From contig CAJNYU010002045.1 in the NCBI GenBank assembly GCA_905331475.1, positions 191,937-255,936 on the forward strand: 64,000 nucleotides of DNA, written 5' to 3'. How positions within the stretch are numbered: position 1 is the stretch's first letter; every line of letters begins with the position of its first letter. The notes beneath the pieces are model-generated. The model was not told where the DNA came from, ran no database searches, and was given only the letters and a program-made list of their open reading frames with translations. The stretch is from Rotaria socialis. Taxonomy: Eukaryota > Rotifera > Eurotatoria > Philodinida > Philodinidae. Positions 1 through 17,600 of the stretch are shown in pieces. A program made the position numbers and the translations under genes.

Positions 1-1170
1 TTTTTTTTCTATTAAATTAATTATTAATTTGATATAACTTTGTGTTGTTAGATAGTGTTACTTAATAAATTAGATATAAATCCATCTTATATTAGATATA
101 AATTTATTTTAAAATTAGATATGGATTGCTATATTTTTAGGTATGAGTTTATATTTATCCCTTAATCATTGGCTTATGATACGAATACTAGGATTCTGAC
201 ATTAATTAAGGACTATAAACTTCTTTTCGAGTTCTTCGTCAGTATTTCATCAATAACACTATGACCGTTTGATGACTTTGTTAATCAACATAAATGATCG
301 TAATCAATCATTTGTGTTTATCTTGCATAAACTAATTGTTTATAATTTGAACGTAAGATTGTTTCCATAGCTTGTAACTTCTCAATGTTGAGTATCGATT
401 ATAATAAATGTAGCGACTTCTTTGCAAAACAAAAACCTGATGTCTATAATCGACTTTCGAAGTAAGCAATCTCAGGATTCCTTTTATGGGTGTAAGAAAA
501 GACGAAAAAAAAGCTATTTGTCGATGCGTACCAATGAATGTAGATGATTACCATCGATTTCTAATTGTTGCTAATGATTGATTGAATTGTAATCAGAATT
601 TTCTCCTTGGTATTATGTTGGGGTTCGTTTTACCTATCTTTGTATGCCATTCACAGCAACAACAAATATTTTTAGCGAACACTTCACTACTGCTATTTTA
701 TTTTATTCAATTTGTCAGAAATGTACATATGATTAATTAATAGATGTAAATTGTGTTTCACTTCCTTTTTTCGATTGTCCAGATCAGGATCAATCTTCTA
801 CATTTCTATAATACACTGAAATACAACAATAGAGAACACTTGAATATACACATATTAAAATAATGATAAAAACAATCTAAACGATCTTCATTATTACTAC
901 ATCACAAATATTAAATTAAGAACATTTTAATAAAATTATCTGATTTACGACTAATTATTTTTTTAAATATTCGAGAAACTGCTTGAATAAATTAAAATCT
1001 TAATCAGAATGTTTTATATAATGAAACAGTCATGTTCATCCAAAGATGATAATCTTTCAAAATGAATAACTTAATGTTAAGTACAACAAAATTTCACAAA
1101 AACTTTAAATCAATTTTTCCATATTTATTTACAAATAACTATAACTCGACTAGATAATACAAACAAAAAT
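1..1170. other. 3' flank of TTLL9, no gene seen
   Basis: AT-rich sequence without a convincing exon on either strand. It presumably holds the 3' UTR of the tubulin ligase gene ending at 1171 and intergenic DNA. Near the left edge the word 'attagatata' recurs a few times (about 68-122) without forming a regular array. Confidence 0.5.
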
Positions 1171-4731
<3,561 letters not shown>

Positions 4732-4933
4732 ATGATCTTTCTTCAAAAGAACAGAATTTTATCTGATTTTTATCTAAAAAACAGAGTAACATAGCTAATT
4801 ATTATCTGATTCAAGAGATTAGTTATACTAAAACTAAGAAATACAAAACTTAGAATGATTTACTACTGTAAATATGTTCACACCATAAAATCAGAAGTAT
4901 TTGTAGTGAGAAAAATTATGATTATTTTGTAGA

Positions 4934-7900
4934 TTAAGTTGAAAGTTGTACTTTTGCTGTGTGCAATTCTCGTTTGACTGAATCGATCATAATTTGAAAT
5001 CTAAAGTAGAAATTAAAAAATTGCTTAAGTATACAAATTCTATGCAAGTAAAAATAAGAAAACAATCGTAGTTTTATATCTATAATAAAATACGAGTGTG
5101 TTTAGTGTTTTTGATTTTGTACTAAAAATGTGTTAGTAATGGTAAATTTGTAAGGATTTTATTACTCTGACCAGGATTTGATTTGATGTATGCTATACAA
5201 GAGTTATGATTCGTTTAGCTTCTAAATAGTTTTGCCAGTTAAAATAGTGAATATCAAGAACAATTAGTAGAAAATTTAGCGTACGCTATATTAAAATACA
5301 TCGTTTAACGAAGAGCAACTTATAGCTTTTCGGCAAAGTCAACAAATTCTTTGTTCGATAGCTGTGAAAGAAATATTTAACGCCGATCAACAAGGCATCA
5401 AATTTGATAATGAATATTAGATTAGTTTTGTGTCATTATAAACTCTCATAATGCATGTGTGATGTTTTGTTTGCATGAACTTTTCTTTCTGACTTTTACT
5501 ACTGAGTCAGACTTGATTTGTTTTCTATGAACTTATTTCATACCAGTCGTACTAAATAATCAGCGAAGACGATGTAGAATTTTTCTTTTCGCTTAGCCGG
5601 ACAGAAATCAACTACTACCAGTAAGTTCTATCATTAATGAAACATTGTCGAATATTGACTAGGAATGGTTGTTTACTTAGATAGCAAAGTATTGTCAATT
5701 AGACTATGTTTGATAAATAAATGAATGACATTCTAATTTGAAAACAATTGAATTCTTAAATTTGATGACATTGGATAAATTTTTGAATCGAATCCAAAAC
5801 GAAATCATAGGATTAGTTAAGAGGACACACATATAATGCTATAAGAATGTAGAATACTGAATATCTTACTGTCGATATCGATCGTCGATAGGATAACGTT
5901 CATCCTATACAGAATAAAAGTCAGATATTTTCCTGCAAAAAAAATCAATAGAAAACACACCTCAGGTAAACTAGATTGTTGATATTCAATTGTGTTATTT
6001 AAAGTTTCACGTTCAAAAATTTGATGACTACTTCTTAATTCATTAATAAGAACTTCTCGTTTGGCTAATTCAGATGCAAAATATTTTCTGTCAGCATCAC
6101 AATCGAGTAATGCATTAGCGAGATCTTGACGAATTTTGTTTTCTTGTTCTTGGCGAATTTCTATTTCTTGTTTAAGCCAAGTCAAATGAGCCTTAGCATA
6201 TTTTGAAAATAAGTAGAAAATTCAAATTTTTATGTTGTTTCTTTTTACTTTAAATTTGCTCAACCAAACTTCAATTTCATCGCGAGGTGTCGTTCCAGAT
6301 TCGACTATAGTAAATGGCTCATTAGAATCATTTGATAAACATTCTGAGCAATACACAATTTCATTGTAAATCAAATGAAGAGAATTCTAAGTAATTATAT
6401 TCATTTTTATATTGATTATTAAACAACAGGTCGATATTTACTTGATAGTCGCTCTCTCTCTTTAAAATTTGATTTCTTTGATCCGTTGTTTCAACCGTTA
6501 ATCTGTTAATTCTATGAATAAATTAATAAAATATTTTTATTTTGTTCAACAAATAATTCTCTGATTCATACTTTGATTCTAATTCATCGATCAATCGAGA
6601 CTAAAGATAATAAATATGAAAAATATAATTTAATCTACATCAAGTTTATTGTAAGAAATAAAATATTGAAAAAAGAATAGAAAGTTCAGAATCTCTGTTA
6701 TCAATATGATTTATTATTTTCATTGTTTCTATAAAACTAAACTAAACTTTTCATCAACTGATGTATATTGCTTACCAGAAATATACAAGATTACTAAGAC
6801 ATAGCTTATATTCCTCGTTTGAAGGCATATTTAGCTTGAACTGGCGTCTTGGAAACGCGAAAACAAAATTTTAAGACGTTTTTCTGTGTATGTATTTTCA
6901 TCCTAACTATGAAGATTTTATTGAATTTCTGATCCAGCTTTAGGCATGTGAAAAAGTTAAAAAGGCACCCGTTTGCCATTGATCATTACTGATAAATGAT
7001 AAATCTAATAACCTATAGAATATATTGGAATTTTCAATAGAAAATTGTTGCTGTCGTAAGATTCTGATTTCTGCATTACAGTTGTAGTAAACGATAAATT
7101 TTTGTAAATTCGATATCTTAATGGAAAACCTATTATTGTTGAGCGTAAAAATTCAAGATATTCTGCAGATCATCAGATCTACGTATTAAAAAAGCTTCAT
7201 GTCAAAATTCTATCGTTTGATTTTTGGAACTTATACTTGAAGTTAGGTTAAATATACATGAAAAATAATCATAGTTCAATCGGAGGTGCTCAAGATAAAC
7301 ACAAGCTATTCACACTTTAACTAGTATCATTAAAGTGTTCTGGTAAATCTCATATTTATGAAGACGATAGGTACGAGTTCATGTAGTTTTATTATATACA
7401 GAAAGTTGTCTTTATAAAAATACCATAGAACTATGGCATACCATGAAGTAATTGTTATTACTCACTGAAAGCTAATTTCAGATTTTTAAATTTGAATAAA
7501 CAATTAAAATTTCGTTTAACTATAAAAAAAAGGCCTCATTACTTTATCATTGATTTCTCTTGATAAAATTTCGATGATACAATGTGCTCGAGTTGATTCA
7601 TCTTCATACTTTGCTGCTTTTTCTTGAAGTCTTTCAATTTCGTTTTTATATTCTATTTCATGTCGTTGTAGAATTGCAACTCGAGATGTTTCATCTGATA
7701 ATTGTAACTAGAAAAATGAAATAAAAAAAGTAAAAGAAACATCTAATTGCAGCAAATAAAGTTCACTTCAAATATTTCAATTTTATTCTCATAATCCATT
7801 TGTAATGCTTTCATACCATGTGTATAATCAACTTTAGTTATTTCTAATTTTCTCTACAAATGAATGTTTATCTTTTACATATATTTTATTCAATTAATCT

Positions 7901-10900
7901 GTCGAACTTTGATTTCTTCATAATCGTTTTCTAATGAAAGATGTTGTGTCTTTTCTTTTGTTAATGAATCTCTTTCAAATTCAAGTTCTTTTATTTTTTG
8001 TAATAAGCTCTTAAAATAAATAGCACGTTTTGATTATTGCAACGAATAGAACAACAAGTATTTTTACTGTTCGTTCATTTTCAAGGGCGATCATTTGTTG
8101 TTGTAATTGAGATTGAGATGCATTTAGCTTTTCATTATCTTGCTAAAATGAAATCATTAATATGTATATTTATTTTTAATATAAAACAAATGACCAACTT
8201 CAGATTGTTTTAATTTTGAATCGAGATTATTTCGATGATTGATTTCTTCTTGTAATAGATGCTGAAGGTTTTGTTTTTCTTTATCTGTTTTTAATAGACA
8301 TTGCCGTTGAATAGAAAGTTGTTTTTCAAGCTTTAAATACAAAGAAATTAGAGAAACTCACGAAGGCTCTATATTCGAAATGTTTCAGTTTCAAGTACAA
8401 ATTCGAGTTTATTTAGCGATACCTAAACTAGTTAGCATGTTTGCAATTTCATGAAATCCGAACACTAATTTTTACTGTTGTTATATTAGATGCCATAAAA
8501 TGGTGCTGAAATTCTGGCAGAATATTTACTGTAAGCAGTAGATCTCGTAGATGGTGGGTCAGTGATCCAAGATGACAGTTAAAGAATATTCAAGGAAAAA
8601 AAACTATTTTATTTGTGATTGTATAACAAATAATATGTATCTGTTTTTTTTTATTCTATAAGAAGCTTTGTGACATTTTTATTCACTCGAACATGACGTG
8701 AATCTTCTTTCTATTGTAGGTGTATAGTCAAAAACTAAATGAGATATCTTTATAGAGAACTAGAATAAGATTTTATTTGGAAAGTAGCATGACATTAGCT
8801 AGTGATGTCAATCCCTATTGCATTATCATGAAAAATAGATACGTATATTTTGAAAGTATTCTCTACGACGATAAACATTCGAGATGATAAATACTTTTGA
8901 AAAAATAATGTTTTTGCTATTTGGTAGAACCTACTACGAATAAACAAAATTTTTGATGCTTCATCGATTTATTGTTTTTTTTTCTAAACTATGATAATGC
9001 TTGCGAGTTTCAAACCCATTGCAACGTATATCAGAAAAAAAGGAATGTTTCAATTTTTAAAGCAAATATTCGAGTCATAAACGGATAGACTTTGTCAATC
9101 ATAGGAAAAGTATTTTCTTTCAAAACCCCACTTTCAGATATTGCGTATATTTGATACACGATTGAAAACAATCGCGTTTCTTTTCTATATTTGTTATCCT
9201 TTGGTTTCAGATAAAAATTCAGATGTGCAATGAAGATTATAACATGTTTATAGTGAAAATTTGGATGCTAACATTATAACAGTATATTTTTCATGACCTA
9301 ACATGCTCTTGATCATAAACATACTAAACTTGATAGATGCATCTCATCGTGAAAACTTTATAACATCGCAACAGAAAATGCCAGAATATTCAGGAGAAAA
9401 TCAATTTTATTCCATGTCAGGAAATCAATTGATTCTATTTCGATTTTCGTCGTTTCTCATACGAATCATTCTTACTTCATAGGCTGTTTCTTTGAATGTT
9501 GCAATGTCGGATTCTTGTGATGAGCGAATCACACGATGCTGAATAATCAATTAAATATACTTAGAATTATTTTTATTAAAAAGAAAAAATTCCTTACATC
9601 ATTTTCATTTCGTGTAAAATGTTCTTCTAACTGATTATAATTTGTCTAAAATAAACAATTAGAAACTGTTTTAAAACGAATTGATAATATACAAACATGT
9701 GCAAGATTTAAATCAGTTTCAAGTTTCGTTATTTGTTCTCTTAGGTTCAATTCTTGCGATTTAAAAGTATTGATTTCTTTGATTAATTCTTCATTTTTTT
9801 CTAACATTTGCGTTGAATCAAGTTTATAACGCTCAATATCTTTTTCAAATTTCTTTACTCGAGCTTGCCATCTAAATAAAATTTAATTTTGTGAAAAGAA
9901 TTCAAAATTCAATACATTACTGTTTGTTTGTTTCTTGTGCTTGAATGTGAAATTCTTCTCGTTTTTGTTCGGTATCTGCTAATTGTTTTTGAGAGTTTAA
10001 TGATTCTTTTGCAAATCGTTCGGCTTCTTCCGTCATCTCTTCTAATTTTTCTAATGCTAATGTTAAGTCGTATTGTAATTTTGTATTTTGTCGTTCGAAT
10101 GTATCACAGTTTTCTGCTACTTCTTTTAATTCAAACAATGTTCTTGATAGAAGTTTGTCTTTTTCATCACATGTTTTAACTAATGACTAGATTTAGTTAG
10201 AAAGTCAATAATACATAGTCTGGCAGCAAAACAAAAATTTAAACCTGTATCTGATCAAAATGTTCTTCACGATTTCGTTCATTTTTTTCAAGTTCTTTTT
10301 TAAAATTGAGCATTTCATTGAATGTTGTTGATTTTGAAAGCATTGTTTGTTGTTTGATCAGATATTCATTTTCCAAATGAAGTTGATCGTGTTCTGCTAA
10401 TAAAGAAAATATTTTGCTTTACATAATTTCAATTAGTCGACTTATTTATCCGGATAATCGGAGACTGACGCTACCTTCAAGAAAAAAGCTATTTCAAAAT
10501 TTTATTCAAACATTGTGCAAAATCTATTCAAGATATATTTATATAAATTACGTGTCTTCGAGTTGCTATCAAAAATGTGTAATAAGAGTTTCTGATCTGT
10601 CTCGAATATTTTGAAGCCGTAAGTACAAACTAACATGAAAATTAATCGAAAGTGATATGTAATAATTTTCAAGTCAATTATTGAGGCAAATCTAAGTACA
10701 ACGGTGCATTTCTATTTTTTTTTTTTGACAATATTGAATACTTTCCTTTTAAAGCCAAAGCATTAACTGTACATAAATAACTTAAAAACAACTATAGCTT
10801 AATATACTACATTCGTATTTCAATGGAATTTAGGTTACTCTATTTTTTTTCTCTAAAACCTATCTGCTTGAAAATCATATGAAATTCTTGAAATGAGAGT

Positions 10901-13900
10901 CTTATCATATTATAAGCCTCACAGAAAATTAACAAAACATAAAATGCCTATGTTCGATGTCAAGAATGAAGCAAATTAGTGATCGATTGGTCACATTATA
11001 GTTGGATTTATTATGTATCATAAATATAAGCGTTTTTAATCGATTGATTTTTCTTTTCGCGTAACACATTTACAATATCTTATAGTTAATAGAGATTTTT
11101 CTATTAGTTTCATTCCTTCACATACAAACCATTTTTCTTTAATATTTATCACTGCATATAGACTTTGAAGTATTTACTAAACGTTGGATACTCTGATGCA
11201 CTTAAAATTAAAATTTTTCGAGCCACAACACGTGGAACTTTGAAAACTGAGCAACATAAATCAAAAATCTTACAATTTCCATAAATAATTTATTGAAAAG
11301 ATACTCAAGATTTTCTCTGTAGGGCAATCGGTCGATATAAAGATTAAAAATAGCATGACTTGTTTTGCCTATTGCTTCATCTTTTCTAAACAAAAACTAT
11401 TATATTGGTTTTCACGAGCAAGTTATACCACGCTGTATCATTTCAATAAATTCATTAGTAAAACTGTTTTGACCAATTCATCATTATCATCAAGAGAGAA
11501 GCATGATATTTCGAATGAATTTTTGCTCGCAAGTCTTCGATTTTATAATCGTTTATAATATTTCATATTTTAAATATCGTATAACTGCTCCTTTTCTATC
11601 CGACGCTTATCTGAATGAAAAGTTTAAATGCAATTTTTTTACTCGAGTTCCAAAAAACTACAAAAAAACTTTCAATAGTTAACATAGAATTAAATATTAA
11701 ATTGTTATTCACTTATTTAATCAGACAACCTATCAGAAAATTTCATTGAATCAATTACTTTTACATGAAGATTTTATGATATTTTCCACTTTATAAAAAT
11801 CTATTCAATTCTTTGCTTTTCTAGCAATGAAAAAGAAATTGAAATTACGTCACATTTGTTGTTCCATATTATCCTTTTATTCTTGTTTTGTTAAGAGGAT
11901 TGATATATATTAGACATGATTTTGTTGTGGTATTACGAATGTAAAATTTAAAAAAAACATGTCAGTATTAGTAAAGTATATAAATTATCTTAATTCAAAA
12001 TAAAATGAATTAGTAATCTAAAAAAATAATTTTTAATTATATTCTTATCTAATAAATAAATAAATTCGCCAGTATTCGTTAAACAACAAAACAATAAGTG
12101 TTATGTATTTATAGTTGATAAACGGAATGTGCATTTAGTTAAAATTTAATATTCAGCAGTAAAATCTGTATCAAATATTTTGCTATTCTAATAATGAATA
12201 TTATATTCTTCGAGAAAAAAAAATGTAGTTAATTATTCTCCAATACATTCCAATGTAAAGTAGAGAAATTCTCACGATTATTCAAAGTTGATAGACGTTC
12301 AAGAAATGAATCTTCTCATATTAAGAATAATCTAACCTGTTCTTCGTCGTCGATTTAACAATGACGATAACTCATCCGCTTTTTGTATTTCTTTCTCATG
12401 AACCATTTCATTTCTGATTAATTGATTTGTATATTGTGATACCTAAACAGTGTATAAAAATGATATAAATCAAAATCACACGATAATATCCCTAAATCTA
12501 CAGAAATGAAAGCAAACACGTACGCTTTCTCGAATAGATTTAGTACAATTGAGTAAAGTTGTTGGACTCTGGAATATATTTTCACTTGCGTTTTGTAATA
12601 ACAAGAATAAATGCGACATACCTGCTGCGTTAATAAATTTTTATTTATTTCATCTTCGTCTAATTGTCCCTTTGTATTCTGTAGCGAAAGTTGATACTAA
12701 ATTTTATGAAGAATTTATTAACCAGAATCTGTGCAATAAGTGAAGATTTACTGCTTTTTTATTAGATGTAGCACGTGCTTGAGAAAATTGATCTTCGTCT
12801 TCTTGTTGTATTATTGTTAGTTTTCGTTGTTGTTCTTCTCTATGTCTTAGTATTTCCCGCTCTATTTCTTGTAAACGTTGTCCGTGACGTGAATGGCCGA
12901 TCTATGAAAAGAGAATTAGTTAAAGTAACGACTTTACAAAGAAGATAGATTTCTGGTAACCAAATCATTTTTGAGTAGCTATTTTGGTGAGGCCTACGTT
13001 GGAATGAGTCTGAAGAAACTGCAAGTAGTTTACGTAGATCAATTTTTGTTCAAGAAATCTTGAATTTTAAAATTATTAAATAGTAAATTTCATTCAAAAT
13101 CGAAATTTTCTTATTTTTTCAGCCAAAAAATTTCAAGTGGTGCTAAAATTTGTTCGACTCAGGCACTGACAAACTCTCACAAAATTTCCAAGAGATTTTT
13201 TTGAAATACACTTGCATTATGTGCAGTCCTTTTATTTCCTCACCAATCTAATATACATATGCACATTTTAGTCTATCAAAATAATGACTTGAAAAAAAGA
13301 ATAAAAAATAAAACATCTTTACATCAGTTGAAAACATATTCAGAGAGGTGTGGTGGGAAAGAGCGGCACCCATCGATTCATCAGTGCATCAAAATGGATT
13401 GGTAGATTGAATTGCTTTTGCTGAAACTTATTCTACAGCTTGCCAATATCAGAGTCTATCTAATCAATTTCTCCTTGTCTCGCAAAGCATTTTTTTATGA
13501 AGAAAAAAGAAGTATTTCAAACATTTATGAAATGTATTTTAATCAAGCTTGAAAAGTCAATATCTTCAGAACAAAACATAATGAGAAATAAATATTGTGA
13601 AATCTTTTAAAGTGAGATAAAATTTGTGAACTATGTATGTTTTTCAAAAAAGCGTTTCTATGAACATTATAGAATGAACATTGAACATTACTTTTCTGCT
13701 CTAAATGTTGAGTTCACTTAAAGAACAAATTATTTGGTATATTTCGAATGATCTCACCTCTTGAACGATCGATTCGTGTTTTGATGAAATCATTGAGTCG
13801 TTCGAACCTCTATTACTTCTAAACAACAACTTTATCGTATTTAATCCTTTCAAAATCTTACGATGATTTTCTTGTTGTTTTTTTACTAATTTCATGTTTG

Positions 13901-14262
13901 AATTTTTCAGTTTCATTTGATAATAACGACTGTCTGCTATCATCGATACTATAACGATCATCTTTATTTCTTTGTAATGCTGATCGACTAGTATTATCTC
14001 TAAACTAAAAATTTTCTCTTAAAAGTAATGTATTTTTTCTTAAATTTCAAAAAGTTTTACTTTTTCTACCCCGGATGTTGTTTGTTTAAATGATTCAAAA
14101 TTTTGTTGAACATTTCGTATATTATCTTCTGTACTCTAAATATCAAAACAGTTTTCTTTTTTTTCAAATGCACAAATTCAATTTTACAGTTAATATAGAA
14201 TTGAGTTGTCGAATTTTTTCATTATTAACATTTGGTAATTGTCGTTTAGTTGTTAAAATCAT
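4934..14262 (-). CDS. CEP128: CEP128-like centriolar coiled-coil protein
   Basis: A long coiled-coil protein spread over about 20 small exons. It starts at 14262 (MILTTKRQLPNVNNEKIRQ) and stops at 4934 (..RELHTAKVQLST). Animal CEP128 is a subdistal-appendage protein of mother centrioles and cilium bases. Evidence: almost all exons encode heptad-rich Glu/Lys/Gln helices (exons near 12905-12760, 12440-12340, 10400-10250, 10190-9917, 9870-9690, 8335-8170, 8010-7900 and 7710-7550). The order of recognisable blocks fits CEP128: a short N-terminal helix, a Ser/Arg-rich linker (about 14007-13860), a central segment rich in EEAERF..QKQLADTEQKREEF, and a C-terminal block EIEVWLSKFKAHLTWLKQEIE followed by DRKYFASELAKREVLINEL (about 6290-5960). 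Large introns lie at about 5001-5876, 6610-7545, 8340-9475, 10400-12330 and 12910-13740. The family assignment is from remembered similarity. Another centrosomal coiled-coil protein remains possible, and some exon borders are approximate. Confidence 0.65.
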
Positions 14263-14617
14263 TTTAACTCCTTTTTAATCGCGTATTCATTTTATGTACG
14301 ATATTCTATCGTTCCTAAGATATATTCTTTACAATATTGTATAAATTACTTAAAATAAAAAAATTGAAATCAATAGTTTCGCATTTCTCATACTGCTTAT
14401 TTTGATGGAAAATTTTAAAAATAAATAAATATAATTTAGTATAGATGTCATTTACTGTTTTAATCTTATTGGTTTTTAAATTGCAAACGATAGCCAAACA
14501 TTCTGTACTCGAGAGAAAAGAATGCAAAGGAAGAAAGCTGAGAACAAAACGTATGTTTGCTCGTTGTTTGTCAATGAAGGAAGAAGGGCAACATTAATTT
14601 CTTTTGATTTCAGAAAT
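14263..14617. promoter_or_regulatory. Shared divergent 5' region of CEP128 and TUT4/7
   Basis: About 355 nt separate the start of the minus-strand centriolar gene from the start of the plus-strand uridylyltransferase, so both probably use this interval for 5' UTRs and promoters. No clear TATA element can be singled out in such AT-rich DNA. An acceptor-like tract (tttgatttcag, ending 14613) lies 4 nt before the plus-strand ATG. It suggests a 5' UTR intron or trans-splice site. The in-frame ATG at 14522 would lie upstream of that acceptor and is considered less likely. Confidence 0.45.
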
Positions 14618-17600
14618 ATGGATGAAGATCCCCTAACAAATGTAAGAATACATACAATTCATCATGGGCGAATTGATGCAAGACCATTGATTGAATGTTT
14701 GGATATTCAATCAACATTCGAAAAACAAAAGAAAAGTAGACTATTTCACCGAAATGAATCGAGTAAAGATTAATTTGCTTCTTTGTTATTCATTAAAAGT
14801 TTGTTTTCTTTTTATTTCTTATTAGCACGTAGTATTAATGATCAAATCGATAGTTCACCGGGAAAAGTATGATGAAAAATATAATAGGTTATTTCATTTG
14901 AGTGTTTTCTTTTTAAATATTAAGATTGAAGTTGGTCGTTCAACTATTGATATTTGTGAACCAATACCTGAACATTTACATGCTTTAAGAAATGCTTTTA
15001 ATAAAATTCTTAATGAACGTCTATTATCGGAAAGTAGCTTCAAACTACGGCACTGTGTTTTTAATAAATTACGTCAACTTATTCTTTCGAAACGATCAGG
15101 TATATTCTCGAAAACAATTTCAGTCAATTATCTATACTTTTTCATGACTAAAAAGAATAGTATTCGCTAAACTAAAATTATAATCCTTTATTAATCATAA
15201 GTTAGAATGATTAAATATGATGTTTTGATAGCTTTTTAGTAATGAAATACATTGACGTTATATGAAAATTCTAATAATGATGCTAATATCACGTAGAAAT
15301 TCTAAAGCATCATGTTGACTAACGATGAAAGCACTTGAGATGTTCAGTTCTGATTTGATTAATTTCATAGATAATATCTAAAGATAAGACACCATTTTCG
15401 AATGTTTAACTATATATGATTTACTGGTAAACCATTATGAAAAGTTTACTGAACTTGTCTCGACAAATACAATCAATAGTCATTGAAGAGAATTCTGAAT
15501 ATTTTAACGAAGAAGAACATGATATTCAGTGTTCAAATCGATTCGATTATTTGGCTCTTCTACAGAAAATAGAGCCACTAGAATAAAATCATTTGCATCC
15601 TGTTGTTTGCTTCTTAGAACTATCTAATGAATATTAAGTCTATGTATCTACATACTTGCAGATCGAAGCGTATCAGTTCGATTTTTTTAAAATCTCAAAC
15701 GGTGGGTGATATTTGAGTAACGTGATCGTAAGTCTTCATTACTAAGCCAAGTGTCCGAAATATATAAGTCTTCATCATACTATTTCAATTTAATCCTTTG
15801 AATACTTTATCAGTAAAAATCATCGATAATAGTTACTTAAGATAATCCATTAGTAGGATGCATAGTTTTTCATTTTCTGTATTCATGTCTAGTATATCCC
15901 TGCATTGAGTTTGATATTATTAAATGAAAGACAAAATTAAAATGAAAACTATCAAGTACGTCGATTGGAAAAAGATCATTAATTATATTGAAAGTACTTT
16001 GGTCAAGTGCATTTCCTCATTCACATATGACGCCATAGAACAAGTAGAACAAGTATGAAGAGAAAAATTTATTGTGGAGAACCGTTTAGAATTTCTTCGT
16101 TTTTCCATTGATGAATGTATCTCGTATATTCTTTATTCAACGTAACTTTTCTAATAAGAAGAAGATTCAGTTTGAAATCACTCAGCTTATGGAAATGGAT
16201 TCTAGCTTAGCCTAGTGGAGATTTAATTTCACAGACCAGCACTCTTCCTTCTAAAAACATATGAATTTCTACTTCTTTAATTTACTTGTATGAGAAACTA
16301 CTAGAACTTTGACGTGACATTCTCTGCATGCTTCTATTTAAAATATTGATTTCAATAGTTATGTCCTTATTGACATACGCTTGTATTAGATCTATATACT
16401 ATTTTATTTCTGATATATTAAATATGCTTTCATAGTCGGCACAATCAGTCAAGCTACTATAGCTAGTATTGTTTCTTATTTTTATCCATAAAATATTGTT
16501 CGTAGTAAAAATAGCGTAGCAAACTTATAGAAAGTTGTCGTACAGTTATGAATAGCTTCATGTTTATTCCTATTTGTATATTTTTTGCTCTTTTTCTCTT
16601 CTGAAAATATACATTGCAAACAATTATTAAATCGAATCGTATATTGCCTTGTAGAGAATTGGCAAACCAATCAATTGATCAAAGAAAACAGTTTTTTTTT
16701 CCATTAATTAGTTGAAAGAATTCTGGTAGATAGCGATAATTCGGTTCTTGGTATCACTAATTATTGATAGTTTTTATTTTATTTAGAACTGTAACACTAA
16801 TGGAAAACGTTCTTTAGAACATCGATATCCTTTTATTGATTTTTATTCTTTGAATCAAAATGACTATTTCAGAGAGCGAGTTGAATTTTAAAAAGATGCA
16901 GATCGAAGGTTTTCAAAATCAAGAGTGTAAAATTTTGAGTTATTGAAATCTCACTTTTTATTGATATTTTAAAAAATGATCTATTTTTCCTGAACAAGAA
17001 AATACGTAACTGAAGATACAATGTGAGTCTAAAATTATTAGAGTTTTGTTATGTGCTAAAAATGATTAGATACGTATATGCATAGAACAATGAGTAGCAT
17101 CATCGTCACAATTTGATTTTAATTAGTTTTGCTAATGCTAAGAAATAAGTAGGCATGTTGTATCTAGATTGAGACATCTAATTAATTATTCATCGAATCA
17201 ATTTTTTGCACTGATCATCTGTTATATTGGTCGAGAAAAATAGAATTTTTTATGTTCTTACCCTTGGTACAATATACATGAAATATCTTCTGAATGATTG
17301 AATATTTATTGTTATATCCTATTATTTAACTCAGAAAATTAACATAAGTAAAACTTACGTCATAATTTATCTATCTTACTTGTAATAGATTGTCGAATAA
17401 ATTTATATGGCTCTATGCTATTTGAATGTTGTCTGGAAAAACCTGGCACTATGGATATTGATGTACAATTTAAACAAGCTCTGCAATATGATACACTTAA
17501 AGAATTACTTGAAATAATAACTAGCAGTGGTACGTTATACTCGTAAATAAAATGAAAAGTACATTGTATGCTGAATTGTTTTTGTTTCTGTAGATTTATG

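Noticed and set aside
14522..14617. TUT start at 14522
   Set aside because: It lies upstream of a good acceptor, and its residues do not look like the rest of the protein; 14618 is preferred.
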